DNA of 64,000 nucleotides from DASVBE01 sp963770375 (GCA_963770375.1 CAVYPM010000006.1:1-64000); one strand, 5' to 3'; counted from the first letter of the stretch, positions 36,017 through 45,043 are shown. Notes: generated by a model not told the origin, from the sequence alone. Translations and numbers: made by a program.

Positions 36017-36644
36017 GTGGTGATCGATCGTTTCCGCAGACACGATCGTCCCGCGGGCCAGCCAGGGCCGCTTCGGTCCTTCGACCCGCTGCGGATCGCG
36101 GACCTGGAGTACCAGGGCCTGGGTCGGTTACTACCAGCGGCGGTGGTTCTCGGTGCTGGCCGCCTTCGTCAGCCTCGTCCGCCAGGGGTTCGGGATGAGC
36201 TGGCCGCGGACGCTGTACGGGTCGTGGCTGATGCTTCGCGCCATCCAGTTGTGGGCGCCCAAGGACAACGACCCGGACAAGTGCCGCGCCACCATGCGCA
36301 AGTTCTACGCGCTGGTCAAGCTGACCTACGGGAAGCCGGACAGCCCCGGCAAGGCCGCCGAGCTCGAGGTCGACTGGTGGCGCGTGCACCGCGAGGTGCA
36401 GTACTCAGAGCCGGCGCGGCCCAACGACGACGAGCTGATCGGGTCGGTGACGCGGCTGTACAGCTATCTCTACGGCGAGCCGGAGGAGACGGTCCGGGCC
36501 GCGGCGGCGTACCGGGTCCAGGCTATGGACCTGTCCGACCAGTGGGTCGCCGGGGGCTGCGAGCCGGACAGCCCGCTTCTTCCGCAGGAGCACGCCGCCC
36601 TGGTCCGCTCCTACGCCGCCCTGCTCGCCGCCGTCCACCACTAG
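36017..36644 (+). CDS. Conserved hypothetical protein, frameshifted
   Basis: Removing one G from the GGG run at about 36115 joins the N-terminus (SFDPLRIADLEYQ) to the rest (YYQRRWFSVLAAFVSLVRQG...) and gives a protein of about 208 residues. The sequence is helical, rich in Trp and Tyr, with WLMLRAIQLWAPKDNDPDKC and RLYSYLYGEPEETVRAAAAY. No membrane segment, metal site or nucleotide motif is clear. It lies 34 bases before the wHTH-nucleotidyltransferase gene on the same strand and may be its functional partner. Confidence 0.65.
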
Positions 36645-36678
36645 CTAGCCGGCGTACGCGGCTGGCAGTCTCCACGAA

Positions 36679-37281
36679 ATGAAGAGTATTCTTCAGTTTG
36701 TGGAAAGAACGTCGGCGCCGTCACTGCTGCCGGTGCTGCGGTCCCAGCAGCAGGGCGAGATCCTCGCGCTGCTGCTCGGTGACCCTGACCTGGAGCTCAG
36801 CCTCACCGAAATCTCGCAGCGGACTGGGGCGCCGCATCCCTCGGTGTACCGCGAGGTCGAGCGGGCCGAGCAGGCCGGGCTGGTCACCAGCCGGAAGATC
36901 GGCAACACCCGGCTGGTCCGGGCGAACCCGGCCAGCCCCTACTACCCAGGCCTGGCCGACGTGCTGACCAGGGCGTTTGGCGTCCCGGCCGTGCTGGCGG
37001 CCGCCCTGCGCCCTATCGCCGGCCTGACTGAGGCCTGCATCTACGGCTCGTGGGCGGCCCGGCAGGCCGGTCAGCCCGGCGTCCGCCCGGTCGGCGATAT
37101 CGACGTCCTTGTGCTCGGCGACCCCGATCGCGACCAGCTGTACGCCGCGCTGGAGACGGCCGAGCGGCGGCTGGGCCGTCCGGTCCAGGTCACGATCCGG
37201 GACCAGGACTGGCTGACCACCGGGTCCGGTTCCTTCCACGACAACGTGACCAGCCGCCCGCTGTACCCGCTGCTGCCGTAA
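36679..37281 (+). CDS. Winged-helix protein fused to a minimal nucleotidyltransferase domain
   Basis: Residues about 20-95 form a winged helix of the ArsR/MarR kind: LTEISQRTGAPHPSVYREVE, then RAEQAGLVTSRKIGNTRLVR. Residues 115-160 have the minimal nucleotidyltransferase signature CIYGSWAARQAG, a 10-residue gap, and DIDVLVLG, that is G-S followed by D-x-D. Minimal nucleotidyltransferases are antitoxin partners of HEPN toxins in MNT-HEPN pairs, but no HEPN motif is visible nearby. The protein may nucleotidylate a target or only sense nucleotides while acting as a regulator. Confidence 0.8.
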   Translation: MKSILQFVERTSAPSLLPVLRSQQQGEILALLLGDPDLELSLTEISQRTGAPHPSVYREVERAEQAGLVTSRKIGNTRLVRANPASPYYPGLADVLTRAFGVPAVLAAALRPIAGLTEACIYGSWAARQAGQPGVRPVGDIDVLVLGDPDRDQLYAALETAERRLGRPVQVTIRDQDWLTTGSGSFHDNVTSRPLYPLLP

Positions 37282-37366
37282 CCGGCTCAGCCGAACCGGC
37301 CCGGGCGCCGCGGCCAGGCGCCTCGGCACCAGCGGTTCCTGGCCCCCGGGCGAGTCCCGCTGCCGT

Positions 37367-37726
37367 TCACGTGCTCGCGGACGGGGAGTGACCGTCGGCT
37401 GGCGGCTGGGCGCCGGCGGGGTAGCGAAGCTCGGCGGCGGCCAGCTTGGCGGTCGCGGCCACGGCCAGGTCGACGCCGAGGATGTCGGCCAGGCGGATCA
37501 GGTAGAGGAGCACGTCGGAGAGTTCCTCGCCGGCCCGGGTGCGCAGCGGATCGTCCTGGGCGAGCTCGGCGGCCTGGCCGGCGGGCAGCCACTGGAACAG
37601 TTCGGCCAGCTCACCGACCTCGCCGGTCAGGGCCAGGATGAGCGACTTCGGGTCGTGGAACCGCGCCCAGTCGCGGTCGTCGGTGAACCGCCGCATCCCG
37701 TCGCGCAGCCGCTGCAGATCGGACAT
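37367..37726 (-). CDS. MazG-like nucleotide pyrophosphohydrolase
   Basis: The 119-residue protein has LILALTGEVGELAELFQWLP and EELSDVLLYLIRLADILGVD, the E-x-x-E and E-x-x-D helices that bind magnesium in the all-alpha NTP pyrophosphatase family. The FTDDRDWARFHDPKSL start is typical of the dCTPase/RS21-C6 branch, which cleans noncanonical dNTPs. The chosen ATG starts at the conserved LQRLRDGMRRF region. It is divergent from the gene at 38050. Confidence 0.9.
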   Translation of the reverse strand: MSDLQRLRDGMRRFTDDRDWARFHDPKSLILALTGEVGELAELFQWLPAGQAAELAQDDPLRTRAGEELSDVLLYLIRLADILGVDLAVAATAKLAAAELRYPAGAQPPADGHSPSAST

Positions 37727-38049
37727 GGCGCCAGCATCGCACGGGGACCGCGCCGGCCAGACCCGCATCCGCACCGGGCGGGCCGGCACCGGGTCCGAGC
37801 GCAGTGAAGGGGCGGAGCTGAGGGCTCCGCCCCTTCGCCACTCTCCCCCGGGCCTGCGACGTGCGGGCCGAACTGCCGGCGTTATCGCATGACGATTTCC
37901 TGACTGTCAGGCAACCGTCCCTTTACCCGCGGGCGCGTTACTGTGTGGCCTTCCGACCCCCCAGCGGGCGCAGCCACGGGCTCCTCGTGCCTCCGGCGGC
38001 AGACTACCGAGGGTCTGTCGCATGGCTGTCGCACCGCGGCCAGGACGCG
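37727..38049. promoter_or_regulatory. Divergent intergenic region with a strong hairpin
   Basis: This gap separates the MazG-like gene from the hypothetical regulator. A perfect hairpin at 37806-37836 has 13-bp arms (GAAGGGGCGGAGC and complement) around TGAGG. An AT-richer stretch at about 37880-37940 is the likely promoter zone for the rightward gene. An in-frame upstream GTG at 37861 could extend that gene, but its sequence there looks noncoding. Confidence 0.4.
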
Positions 38050-38982
38050 ATGAACGCCGACGCACGGCACGAACGCGGGCAGCGCGCCGCGGGCCTCCAC
38101 CTGCGTCAGCTGCTGCTGCGGCCCGGGCCCTACCGGGACTCCTGGGAGCGGCTCGCCCGCGACGCCCGCCCCGGCGAGATCCGGCAGGACGCGGTCTGCC
38201 AGGTCATCGCCGACTGGCTGCAGGACACCGGGGAGCGCGGCGAGACCAACACCGGACTGGCGCGAACGCTCAAGGACCGGGTCAGCCGGGCCCTCGGCGG
38301 GCGCGGCCTCAGCCTGGAGACCCTGCGCTGGATCGAGGGCGCGTTCCGGCTCTCCCGCAACGACCAGCAGCGGGTCCGCGAGCTGTACCGCGGCGCGCTG
38401 CACCCCACGGTGATCTCCGGCCAGCTCGCGCCGCCGCTGACCACCAAGCGGCCAGGACACGAGACCACGCTCCTCTTCGAGCACCACTTCCTCGGCCCGG
38501 ACGGCGTGCCGGACCGCCACCACACCCAGCAGACCGTCCGGTCGCTGACCGACGGCTTGGAGAGCTATCAGTACCTGATCGACACGCCGGAAGCCGAGGT
38601 CCGGGTCAACCGCGGCGGCCGCAAGAGCGACGTGTACCGGCTGACCAGGGAGCTGTGGGCGGTGGACATCACGTTTCACCATCCGCTGCGGTACGGCGAG
38701 GAGGCCTACTTCGACTGCCTGACCGTGTTCCACTACGCGCGGCCGCCGTCGACCGAGTTCCGGCGGGCCACCCACCGGCGGGTCGAGCACCTCGACATGC
38801 GGGTGGAATTCCACCCCGGAAGGCGGCCCCGGCAGCTCTGGTGGGCGCAGTGGGCGGACTACCGGGAGCCCGCCGGGTCCATCCTCGAAAAGGACGAGCT
38901 GGCCCTGGATGAGGAGCACTCCGCGCACCGCTACCTGGAGGCGATCGAGCACACCGTGGTCGGCTTCTACTGGGAGTGGTAG
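38050..38982 (+). CDS. Conserved hypothetical protein, possible DNA-binding N-terminus
   Basis: The 310-residue protein begins MNADARHERGQRAAGLHLRQ. A helical stretch with GLSLETLRWIEGAFRLSRND then QQRVRELYRG resembles XRE-type helix-turn-helix proteins of actinobacteria. The C-terminal half is beta-rich, with many charged and aromatic residues (HHTQQTVRSLTDGLESYQYL, RVEHLDMRVEFHPGRRPRQL, YLEAIEHTVVGFYWEW). I do not know the family. The second half might bind a ligand or partner. It is transcribed alone. Confidence 0.7.
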   Translation: MNADARHERGQRAAGLHLRQLLLRPGPYRDSWERLARDARPGEIRQDAVCQVIADWLQDTGERGETNTGLARTLKDRVSRALGGRGLSLETLRWIEGAFRLSRNDQQRVRELYRGALHPTVISGQLAPPLTTKRPGHETTLLFEHHFLGPDGVPDRHHTQQTVRSLTDGLESYQYLIDTPEAEVRVNRGGRKSDVYRLTRELWAVDITFHHPLRYGEEAYFDCLTVFHYARPPSTEFRRATHRRVEHLDMRVEFHPGRRPRQLWWAQWADYREPAGSILEKDELALDEEHSAHRYLEAIEHTVVGFYWEW

Positions 38983-39015
38983 CCCGCCCGGCCTGGCGGC
39001 AGGCCTCGGCCGGCG

Positions 39016-40011
39016 TCAGCCGCCCGGCCCCGCCGGCACCGGCGTCTCGCGGACCACGCTGGCCGGGTCCTTGTCGTCGCGAAGGCCGAGATACCGCGGG
39101 TGCCGCAGCAGCCCGTCGGGGGTCCACTCCTGGAACCCGATCTGGGCCACCAGGTCCGGCCGGGCCCAGTGCACCTCGTGCCGGGGGATGTCGGTCCCGG
39201 CCTGGAACGGCGAGGTCTTCCGTTCCCGCCGGGCCAGCGACGCGTGCAGGCTGGCCAGCACCGCGGCCGAGAACCCGGTCCCGACCTTGCCCGCGTAGAC
39301 CAGCCGCCCGTCCGGGTCGTAGTACCCGACCAGCAGCGCACCGAAGTGCGTCCTGGTGCCCTTGGGGTTGGTGAATCCCCCGATGACGAACTCCTGCGAC
39401 GTCTCGCACTTGAACTTCAGCCAGTCCCGGCTGCGACCGCCCCGGTACGGCCCGGCGGCCCGTTTGGCGATCAGCCCTTCCCAGCCGTGCGCGCAGGCCT
39501 CCTGGTAGTACGCCAGCCCGTCGCCGTCCCGGTGCCCGGTCTCGCGCAGCGGGCCGCCGAACGTGATCAGCTCGTGCAGCAGGCTCTTCCGGTCGCGCAG
39601 CGGCAGCCCGCGCAGGTCCCGCCCGTCCAGGAACATCAGGTCGAACAGGTAGTAGAAGACCTCCACCTCGCGGACGAGCTTGGGCTCGGGCACGGCGACC
39701 TGCATGCGCTGCTGCATCCGGGGGAAGCTGGTCTGCTCGCCGTCGAACGCGACGATCTCGCCGTCGGCCACGAAGTCCAGCTCCGGCTGCCCGCTCAGCG
39801 CCTCGGTCAGCTCCGGGTAGGTCCGGGTGATCAGCTTCTGGTTCCTGGTCAGCAGCCGGACCCCGGACCGGTCGCGGAACGCCAGGCAGCGCTCGCCGTC
39901 CAGCTTCCGCTCGAACAGCCAGCCCGGGTCGGAGAACCGGTCCTTGGTCAGCGTGGCCAGCATCGGATCGACCCAGCCGGGCAGCGGCTCCCGCGACCCC
40001 GTTCCGCTCAT
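39016..40011 (-). CDS. ATP-dependent DNA ligase (LigC/LigD-ligase type)
   Basis: The 331-residue protein has the adenylation motif FERKLDGERCLAFRD near residue 35, with the nucleophilic Lys. DFVADGEIVAFDG, FYYLFDLMFLDG, GWEGLIAKRAAGPY and RDWLKFKCETSQEFVIGGFT are motifs III to V. A C-terminal OB domain (RLVYAGKVGTGFS) follows. It lacks the polymerase and nuclease domains of full LigD, so it is a stand-alone ligase of the LigC or LigD-ligase class, likely for repair or end joining. No Ku gene is in the window. It is divergent from an amidohydrolase. Confidence 0.93.
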   Translation of the reverse strand: MSGTGSREPLPGWVDPMLATLTKDRFSDPGWLFERKLDGERCLAFRDRSGVRLLTRNQKLITRTYPELTEALSGQPELDFVADGEIVAFDGEQTSFPRMQQRMQVAVPEPKLVREVEVFYYLFDLMFLDGRDLRGLPLRDRKSLLHELITFGGPLRETGHRDGDGLAYYQEACAHGWEGLIAKRAAGPYRGGRSRDWLKFKCETSQEFVIGGFTNPKGTRTHFGALLVGYYDPDGRLVYAGKVGTGFSAAVLASLHASLARRERKTSPFQAGTDIPRHEVHWARPDLVAQIGFQEWTPDGLLRHPRYLGLRDDKDPASVVRETPVPAGPGG

Positions 40012-40077
40012 CGCACCCCGTTCCGCCCGCCGGCACCGGCGCCGGCCGGGCCAGCCGCCGTTTGCCATGCTAGGCCC

Positions 40078-41226
40078 GTGACGGCCACTGCCTCCCCTGA
40101 CACTGCCTCCCCGGCCACTGAGGTGCCCGGTTTCATCGACAGCCACACCCACCTGCTCAAGGAGGCCGCCCAGGCCCCGTTCCCGTGGGCCGGGACGACC
40201 GTGGCCGGATTCCACCGGGCGACCGCGGAGGCCGGGATCACCCCGATGGACGTGCCCGACGCGCCGCCGCCGGGGCCGCCCGGGGCGCTGCCCGGCCGCC
40301 TGCACGAAGGCCTGCGCCGTGCCGCCGCGGCCGGGCTTACCGAGATCACCGAAATGGGTATGCGCGACTGGCGTTACCTGGACGCACTCGGCGAACTGCA
40401 GCAGGCCGGCCCGCTGCCCGCCCGTGTCCGCGTCTACCTGGCCAGCGGGCTCGCCGAGGAGGCCAGCCCCAGCGAGGCCGACGCCCGCCGCGCGGCGGCC
40501 GGCCCGGGCAGCTGGGTCAGCCTCGACGGCGTGAAGTTCTACGCCGACGGCTGGCTCGGCCCGCGCACCTGCGCGATGGAGCACGGCTTCGCCGACGGCG
40601 GCGGCACCGGGATCCTGTTCCTGACCGCGGCGGAACTGGCCCGGCGGATCACGCCGCTGGCGGCCCGCGGCTGGCGGATCGCCACGCACGCGATCGGCGA
40701 CCGCGGCGTGGCCACCGTGCTGGACGCCTACGACCTGGCCTGGGACGGCGACCGGGCGGCGATCGCGGCCGCCGCGCCGCGGATCGAGCACGCCAGCCTG
40801 CAGTCCGCCGAGCTGATCAGCCGGCTGGCCGCCTCCGGCGTGGTGGCCTGCCTGCAGCCGTCGTTCGCGGTCACCGACGTGCCCGACGTCGGCGCCGGGC
40901 TCGACGCCGCGCGGGCGGCGACCGCCTACCCGTGGGCGGCGCTGGCCGCCGCGGGCGCGCCGCTGCTGGCCGGCTCGGACTTCCCGATCGAGGTGCTCGA
41001 CCCGCTGCCCGGCCTGGCGCGCCTGGTCGCCGGGCACAGCGAGCGGGACGGTTTCCGCACCCCGGTGGCTGCGCCTGCGAGCTCGCGGCTCACCGCGGCG
41101 CTGGCGTATTCCATCATGAGTGATCAAGCCTCCGGGCGGACTCTTCTGTCGGCCGATCCGCGCACCACGGCGCCAGGGAACATCGACCGGATCCAGGTGC
41201 TGGGCACGGCTCCCGTCCCGTTCTGA
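40078..41226 (+). CDS. Amidohydrolase family protein (YtcJ/amidohydrolase 3-like)
   Basis: Metal-site motifs occur in order: GFIDSHTHLL (HxH), LDGVKFYADGWLGPRT with the conserved Lys, ATHAIGDRG, PRIEHASLQS and LLAGSDFPIE with the final Asp. This is the pattern of amidohydrolase-3 proteins, which hydrolyse N-acyl or cyclic amide substrates in the cytoplasm. At 382 residues it is shorter than most YtcJ proteins (about 530), with a reduced N-terminal beta-sandwich. The start is GTG. The substrate is unknown. Confidence 0.87.
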   Translation: MTATASPDTASPATEVPGFIDSHTHLLKEAAQAPFPWAGTTVAGFHRATAEAGITPMDVPDAPPPGPPGALPGRLHEGLRRAAAAGLTEITEMGMRDWRYLDALGELQQAGPLPARVRVYLASGLAEEASPSEADARRAAAGPGSWVSLDGVKFYADGWLGPRTCAMEHGFADGGGTGILFLTAAELARRITPLAARGWRIATHAIGDRGVATVLDAYDLAWDGDRAAIAAAAPRIEHASLQSAELISRLAASGVVACLQPSFAVTDVPDVGAGLDAARAATAYPWAALAAAGAPLLAGSDFPIEVLDPLPGLARLVAGHSERDGFRTPVAAPASSRLTAALAYSIMSDQASGRTLLSADPRTTAPGNIDRIQVLGTAPVPF

Positions 41227-41291
41227 CACGGCGCCCGTTCGCTGGGCAATCAAGCGCGAGGAAGCGGGGCCTCCGATCTTCCGCGCCCTGA

Positions 41292-42149
41292 CTAGTGCAC
41301 CTTCCTGCGGTAGAGCCAGACCGCCAGCGGCGCGAACACCGCGATCAGCCCGGCCGACCACAGCAGCACGGTCAGCTCAGGATGCTGCATCGGCCAGACC
41401 TGCACGCTGGCCGCCGGGTTCGGCCCGCCGAACAGCACCCGGCAGCTGGCCGCCAGCGCGGACAGCGGGTTCCAGTTGGCGAAGGCCTGCAGCCACGCGG
41501 GCATGCCCTGAGTGGGCACGAACGCGTTGGACACGAAGGACAGCGGCAGGAAGAAGATGAAGCCCAGCGCCTGCGCCGACTCCGGACTCCGCAGCACCAT
41601 GCCCGCACAAGCACCGGCCCAGGTCATGGCGAACGCGAACAGCAGCGACAGGCCGACCGCGGCCAGCGCCGGGCCAGGTCCGTTGAGGACCCGCCAGCCC
41701 ACGGCCAGGCCGGTCACCGCAAGGACGCAGATACCGATCACCTGCGTGCCCAGGTCGGCCAGGGTCCGGCCGGCCAGCACGGCCGCGCGGGACATCGGCA
41801 GTGACCGGAACCGGTCGATCAGCCCGGTGGACATGTCGGTGACGAGCCCGACGGCGGTGCCCGGGGCCGTGCCCGCCATCGTCATCCCGAACATCCCGCT
41901 GATCAGGTACTGGTGGTAGCTGCCGCCGCCGGGCAGCTGGATGGCCGAGCCGAAGACGTAGGTGAACAGCAGCACGAAGATGACGGGCTGGACGGTGACG
42001 TCGAGCAGCGACTCGGGTTCCCGCCGGATCCGGGAGATGCTGCGCCGGGTCAGCACCCAGGTGTTCTGCAGCGCCCAGCGGGCGCGGGCGGCCCAGGGCT
42101 CAGCTATCGGGGGCCGGGCCGCCGCGGGGGCGGCCAGCATCGCGGTCAT
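41292..42149 (-). CDS. ABC-2 type exporter permease (DrrB-like)
   Basis: The 285-residue protein has six membrane helices, with LDVTVQPVIFVLLFTYVFGS near the N-terminus, MSTGLIDRFRSLPMSRAAVL as the coupling region, and LGFIFFLPLSFVSNAFVP followed by PAWLQAFANWNPLSALAASC. These are features of DrrB-type daunorubicin-resistance permeases. It pairs with the ATPase encoded just upstream, whose stop overlaps its start (ATGA). The pair should export a drug or natural product. Confidence 0.93.
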   Translation of the reverse strand: MTAMLAAPAAARPPIAEPWAARARWALQNTWVLTRRSISRIRREPESLLDVTVQPVIFVLLFTYVFGSAIQLPGGGSYHQYLISGMFGMTMAGTAPGTAVGLVTDMSTGLIDRFRSLPMSRAAVLAGRTLADLGTQVIGICVLAVTGLAVGWRVLNGPGPALAAVGLSLLFAFAMTWAGACAGMVLRSPESAQALGFIFFLPLSFVSNAFVPTQGMPAWLQAFANWNPLSALAASCRVLFGGPNPAASVQVWPMQHPELTVLLWSAGLIAVFAPLAVWLYRRKVH

Positions 42150-43186
42150 GCGGCGTCCTTCCCGGTGGCCCCGGCCAGGGCCGCGGCACCGTCGTCGGGG
42201 CCGGTCGCCCGGCCGGTGAGGGTGAGGAACACGTCGTCCAGCGAGGGATGCCGGACGGCCAGGTCGTCGATCAGCACACCGGCCCGGTCGAGGTCGCGGA
42301 CGATCGCGGCCAGCTGCCGGGCGCCGCTGGCCACCGGGGCCTCGACGAGGCGCTGCGGCTCGCTGACCGTGGCCGGGCCGTCGGCGTAGCTGGCCAGCAC
42401 CCCGGACGCGTCGGTCAGGCTGGACCCGGCGGCCACGGTCAGCTGCACCCGCTCGCCGCCGATCTTGGCCTTGAGCTGCGTTGCGGTGCCCTCCGCGATC
42501 ACCCGGCCGTGGTCCACCACCGCGATCCGGTCGGCCAGCTGATCGGCCTCGTCCAGGTGCTGGGTGGTGAGCAGCACGGTCGTGCCGGCCGCCGCGAGCT
42601 CGCGGACCGCGTCCCACAGGACCAGGCGGCTCCGCGGGTCCAGGCCGGTGGTGGGCTCGTCAAGGAACAGGATGCCCGGCCGGCCGACCAGGCTCGCGGC
42701 CAGGTCCAGGCGCCGGCGCATGCCGCCGGAGTACGTCTTCACGCCCCGGTCGGCCGCGTCCGCCAGGTCGAACTGGTCCAGCAGCTCTGCGGCGCGCTGC
42801 CGGGCCGCCCGCCGGGACAGCCGGCTGAGCTGGCCGATCATCACCAGGTTGGCCCGGCCGGTGAGGTACTCGTCCAGCGCGGCGTACTGGCCGGTGAGGC
42901 CGATCAGCGCGCGGACCTGGGCCGCGTCGGTTCGGACGTCGAAGCCGCCGACCCGGGCCTCGCCGTGGTCCGGGCGCAGCAGCGTGGTCAGCACGCGGAC
43001 GGTGGTGGTCTTGCCGGCCCCGTTCGGGCCCAGCATGCCCAGGATCGAGCCAGCCGGGACGGTCAGGTCGAGACCGTCCAGGGCGGCGGTGCGGCCGAAG
43101 TGCTTGACCAGGCCGGTGGCCTCGATGGCCAGCCCGGCGGACGCACTCGCCCGCCCGGCGGCCTCGCTGGCCGGGTCAGTGTTCAT
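42146..43186 (-). CDS. ABC exporter ATP-binding protein (DrrA-like)
   Basis: Walker A is LGPNGAGKTTTVRVL, the ABC signature is YSGGMRRRLDLA, and Walker B is ILFLDEPTTGLD, followed by the switch region TTQHLDEADQL. The C-terminal DrrA-type extension includes RHPSLDDVFLTLTG. At 346 residues the length is usual. It energises the permease encoded downstream. The promoter region holds nested inverted repeats, suggesting control by the divergent TetR protein. The ATG follows AGGGGTCCCGACG. Confidence 0.95.
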   Translation of the reverse strand: MNTDPASEAAGRASASAGLAIEATGLVKHFGRTAALDGLDLTVPAGSILGMLGPNGAGKTTTVRVLTTLLRPDHGEARVGGFDVRTDAAQVRALIGLTGQYAALDEYLTGRANLVMIGQLSRLSRRAARQRAAELLDQFDLADAADRGVKTYSGGMRRRLDLAASLVGRPGILFLDEPTTGLDPRSRLVLWDAVRELAAAGTTVLLTTQHLDEADQLADRIAVVDHGRVIAEGTATQLKAKIGGERVQLTVAAGSSLTDASGVLASYADGPATVSEPQRLVEAPVASGARQLAAIVRDLDRAGVLIDDLAVRHPSLDDVFLTLTGRATGPDDGAAALAGATGKDAA

Positions 43187-43210
43187 CGTCGGGACCCCTT
43201 CCGCGATTCC

Positions 43211-43267
43211 AGTACGGTGTACTAGTTGACTCGTACACCGTACTACGACGTACGATGTACGAGTCAA
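43211..43267. promoter_or_regulatory. Nested inverted-repeat operator between exporter and TetR genes
   Basis: Two perfect 12-bp inverted repeats interlock. AGTACGGTGTAC at 43211-43222 pairs with 43233-43244, and TTGACTCGTACA at 43226-43237 pairs with 43256-43267. GTAC cores recur throughout. The segment is AT-rich for this genome and lies upstream of both divergent genes, as expected for TetR operators covering both promoters. Confidence 0.82.
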
Positions 43268-43354
43268 GACCCCTTTCCGGCCGGCCCTGGCCGGCGTGGT
43301 GCAGGCGCAGTTCACGGGTAGTCCGGCGTAGTCGGCGTGGTTCGGGAGGCAGCG

Positions 43355-44266
43355 ATGAGCAGCGGCCCCGAGGACCTGTGGCCGCCCTTCGGTCATGCCT
43401 GGCGCCCCGGCGGCGGCCGGCCCGGTGACCGCCCGGGTGACCGGCACGGCGGCGGCCGGGATCCACGCGACCCGCGCGGCGGCCAGGCCGCCCGGCGGGC
43501 CAGTGGCCGGGAGATCGGCGGCCGGGGGCACCGGCACCGTTCCTCGCTGTCCCAGGCCGAGATCGTCGACGCGGCCATCGCGGTGGCCGACGCGGAGGGC
43601 GCCGCGGCGATCAGCATGCGGCGCATCGCCCAGGTCCTGCAGGCCGGCACGATGTCGCTGTACTGGCACGTGGACAACAAGGAGCACCTGCTCGACCTGA
43701 TGCTGGACACGGTTCTGGGCGAGACCGAGGTGCCGGACGCGGGCGGCGACTGGCGGGCCGCACTGCGGGCCATCGCGTTCAGCCAGCGGGCCCTGCTGCA
43801 CCGGCACCGGTGGGTGATGGACTTCATCGGCGGCCGCCCGCCGCTCGGCCCGCACGTGATCGCCAACCTGGAGCGGTCGCTGACCGCGCTGGACAGCCTG
43901 CAGCTGGACACCGCCACCGCGATGAACGTGCTGATGACGGTCAACACGTACGTGATGGGCGCGGTCCTGCGGGAGATGCGCGAACTGCGCGCCCAGCGGG
44001 ACCTGGAGGCCAGCGGCCTGGATAAGGCGGAGATCGAGATCGGGATGACCGAATGGGCCAGGCGCCTGCGCGCCGACGGCCGGTTCGGGCATTTCCTGCG
44101 GATTATCGAGGACGATGTCGACCCGGACGCCGAGGACACCAGGGACGAGCGGTTCGAGTTCGGGCTCGACTGCGTGCTGGACGGGGTCGCGGCCCGGGTT
44201 CAGCCCGCCGACCTGCGGAATATAGCGGATACCCAGGGCGGCCAGGGCGCTAATGGTGTTGGATAA
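43355..44266 (+). CDS. TetR/AcrR-family regulator of the exporter
   Basis: A 55-residue Gly/Arg-rich, disordered N-terminus precedes the TetR helix-turn-helix (SLSQAEIVDAAIAVADAEGA, then AISMRRIAQVLQAGTMSLYWHV). The ligand domain follows (HRHRWVMDFIGGRPPLGPHV, TVNTYVMGAVLREMRELRAQ), with a TetR_C-type end (RFEFGLDCVLDGV). It is divergent from the DrrAB-like exporter and probably represses it until the exported compound binds. GGGAGG lies 6 bases before the ATG. Confidence 0.93.
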   Translation: MSSGPEDLWPPFGHAWRPGGGRPGDRPGDRHGGGRDPRDPRGGQAARRASGREIGGRGHRHRSSLSQAEIVDAAIAVADAEGAAAISMRRIAQVLQAGTMSLYWHVDNKEHLLDLMLDTVLGETEVPDAGGDWRAALRAIAFSQRALLHRHRWVMDFIGGRPPLGPHVIANLERSLTALDSLQLDTATAMNVLMTVNTYVMGAVLREMRELRAQRDLEASGLDKAEIEIGMTEWARRLRADGRFGHFLRIIEDDVDPDAEDTRDERFEFGLDCVLDGVAARVQPADLRNIADTQGGQGANGVG

Positions 44267-44429
44267 GCCTGCTGCCGCCAGAGTCATTTCCTGGCGCGGA
44301 TGACAGCGGGCCGGTTTACCCGGATTGCCGCCCGGGAAATCCGGTGGCCGTCCGTACGATGGCTCGCTGCCGTACAGCCCGGGGTCCTCATCCGTGGAGC
44401 CCGGAGATCATTCAGGTAGGAGAGAGTGC

Positions 44430-44633
44430 ATGCCGCAGGGCACCGTGAAGTGGTTCAATGCCGACAAGGGTTATGGTTTCATCGCCCCTGACGACGGCAC
44501 CGCCGACGTCTTTGTTCACCACTCCGCGATTCAGGCCGAGGGATTCCGCAGCCTCCAGGAGAACCAGCGGGTCGAGTTCACCTCCGGCCAGGGCCAGAAA
44601 GGCCCGCAGGCTGAGGAGGTCCGTCCGCTCTGA
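44430..44633 (+). CDS. Cold-shock protein, CspA family
   Basis: The 67-residue protein has QGTVKWFNADKGYGFI with RNP1 and DVFVHHSAI with RNP2, then FRSLQENQRVEFTSGQGQKG. Length and motifs are those of a single cold-shock domain that binds single-stranded RNA and DNA and acts as an RNA chaperone. AGGAGAG precedes the ATG. A perfect hairpin terminator follows. Confidence 0.97.
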   Translation: MPQGTVKWFNADKGYGFIAPDDGTADVFVHHSAIQAEGFRSLQENQRVEFTSGQGQKGPQAEEVRPL

Positions 44634-45043
44634 CCTACCTGGCCGCCAGCGAGGGTGCGGGCGGCCCTGATGCCGCCCGCACCCTCGCTGCCTGAGCGAG
44701 CAGCCGGGCCTTTGCGCTGTCCGGGTGCCGCCGCAGGGCGGATCCGATGCTCGCATATTGATGGCGTTATGCCGCCTGCTGGATACCGGGTCATAGCGCT
44801 CAGCCTGGGCAGAGCTGGGTTACCGGGAGCTAACCCGCCTTTGGCCCGCTATTTACTGGCAAAAGGCCGTGCCCACCGGACGGCTCGCGTGAAATTGCAC
44901 GAGCTAAGTCTCCACTGTGCTCTAAATCCACTGGTATCGCTGCTGCCTGTGTTTACCATGAGGAGCATTGACACGGTCAGTTACCGTGCTCTGGGCCGTA
45001 GGATCGGGACCAGGACCACCTCGGGACTACCTAGGGAGGCCAG
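44634..45043. other. Intergenic region between cspA-like and cupin genes
   Basis: After the terminator there is no supportable gene. The stretch 44750-45000 is AT-richer than average. It contains GGGTTA-N8-TAACCC near 44817 and a TTGACA at 44968-44973 about 75 bases before the cupin gene, a possible -35 element without a convincing -10. Confidence 0.4.
44648..44689 (+). terminator. Hairpin terminator of the cold-shock gene
   Basis: Perfect 18-bp arms (AGCGAGGGTGCGGGCGGC and complement) flank the loop CCTGAT, starting 15 bases after the cold-shock stop codon. No U-tract follows. Confidence 0.9.

Noticed and set aside
39016..40011. Full LigD or an end-joining operon
   Set aside because: Only the ligase domain is present, and no Ku or polymerase-domain gene is visible in the window.
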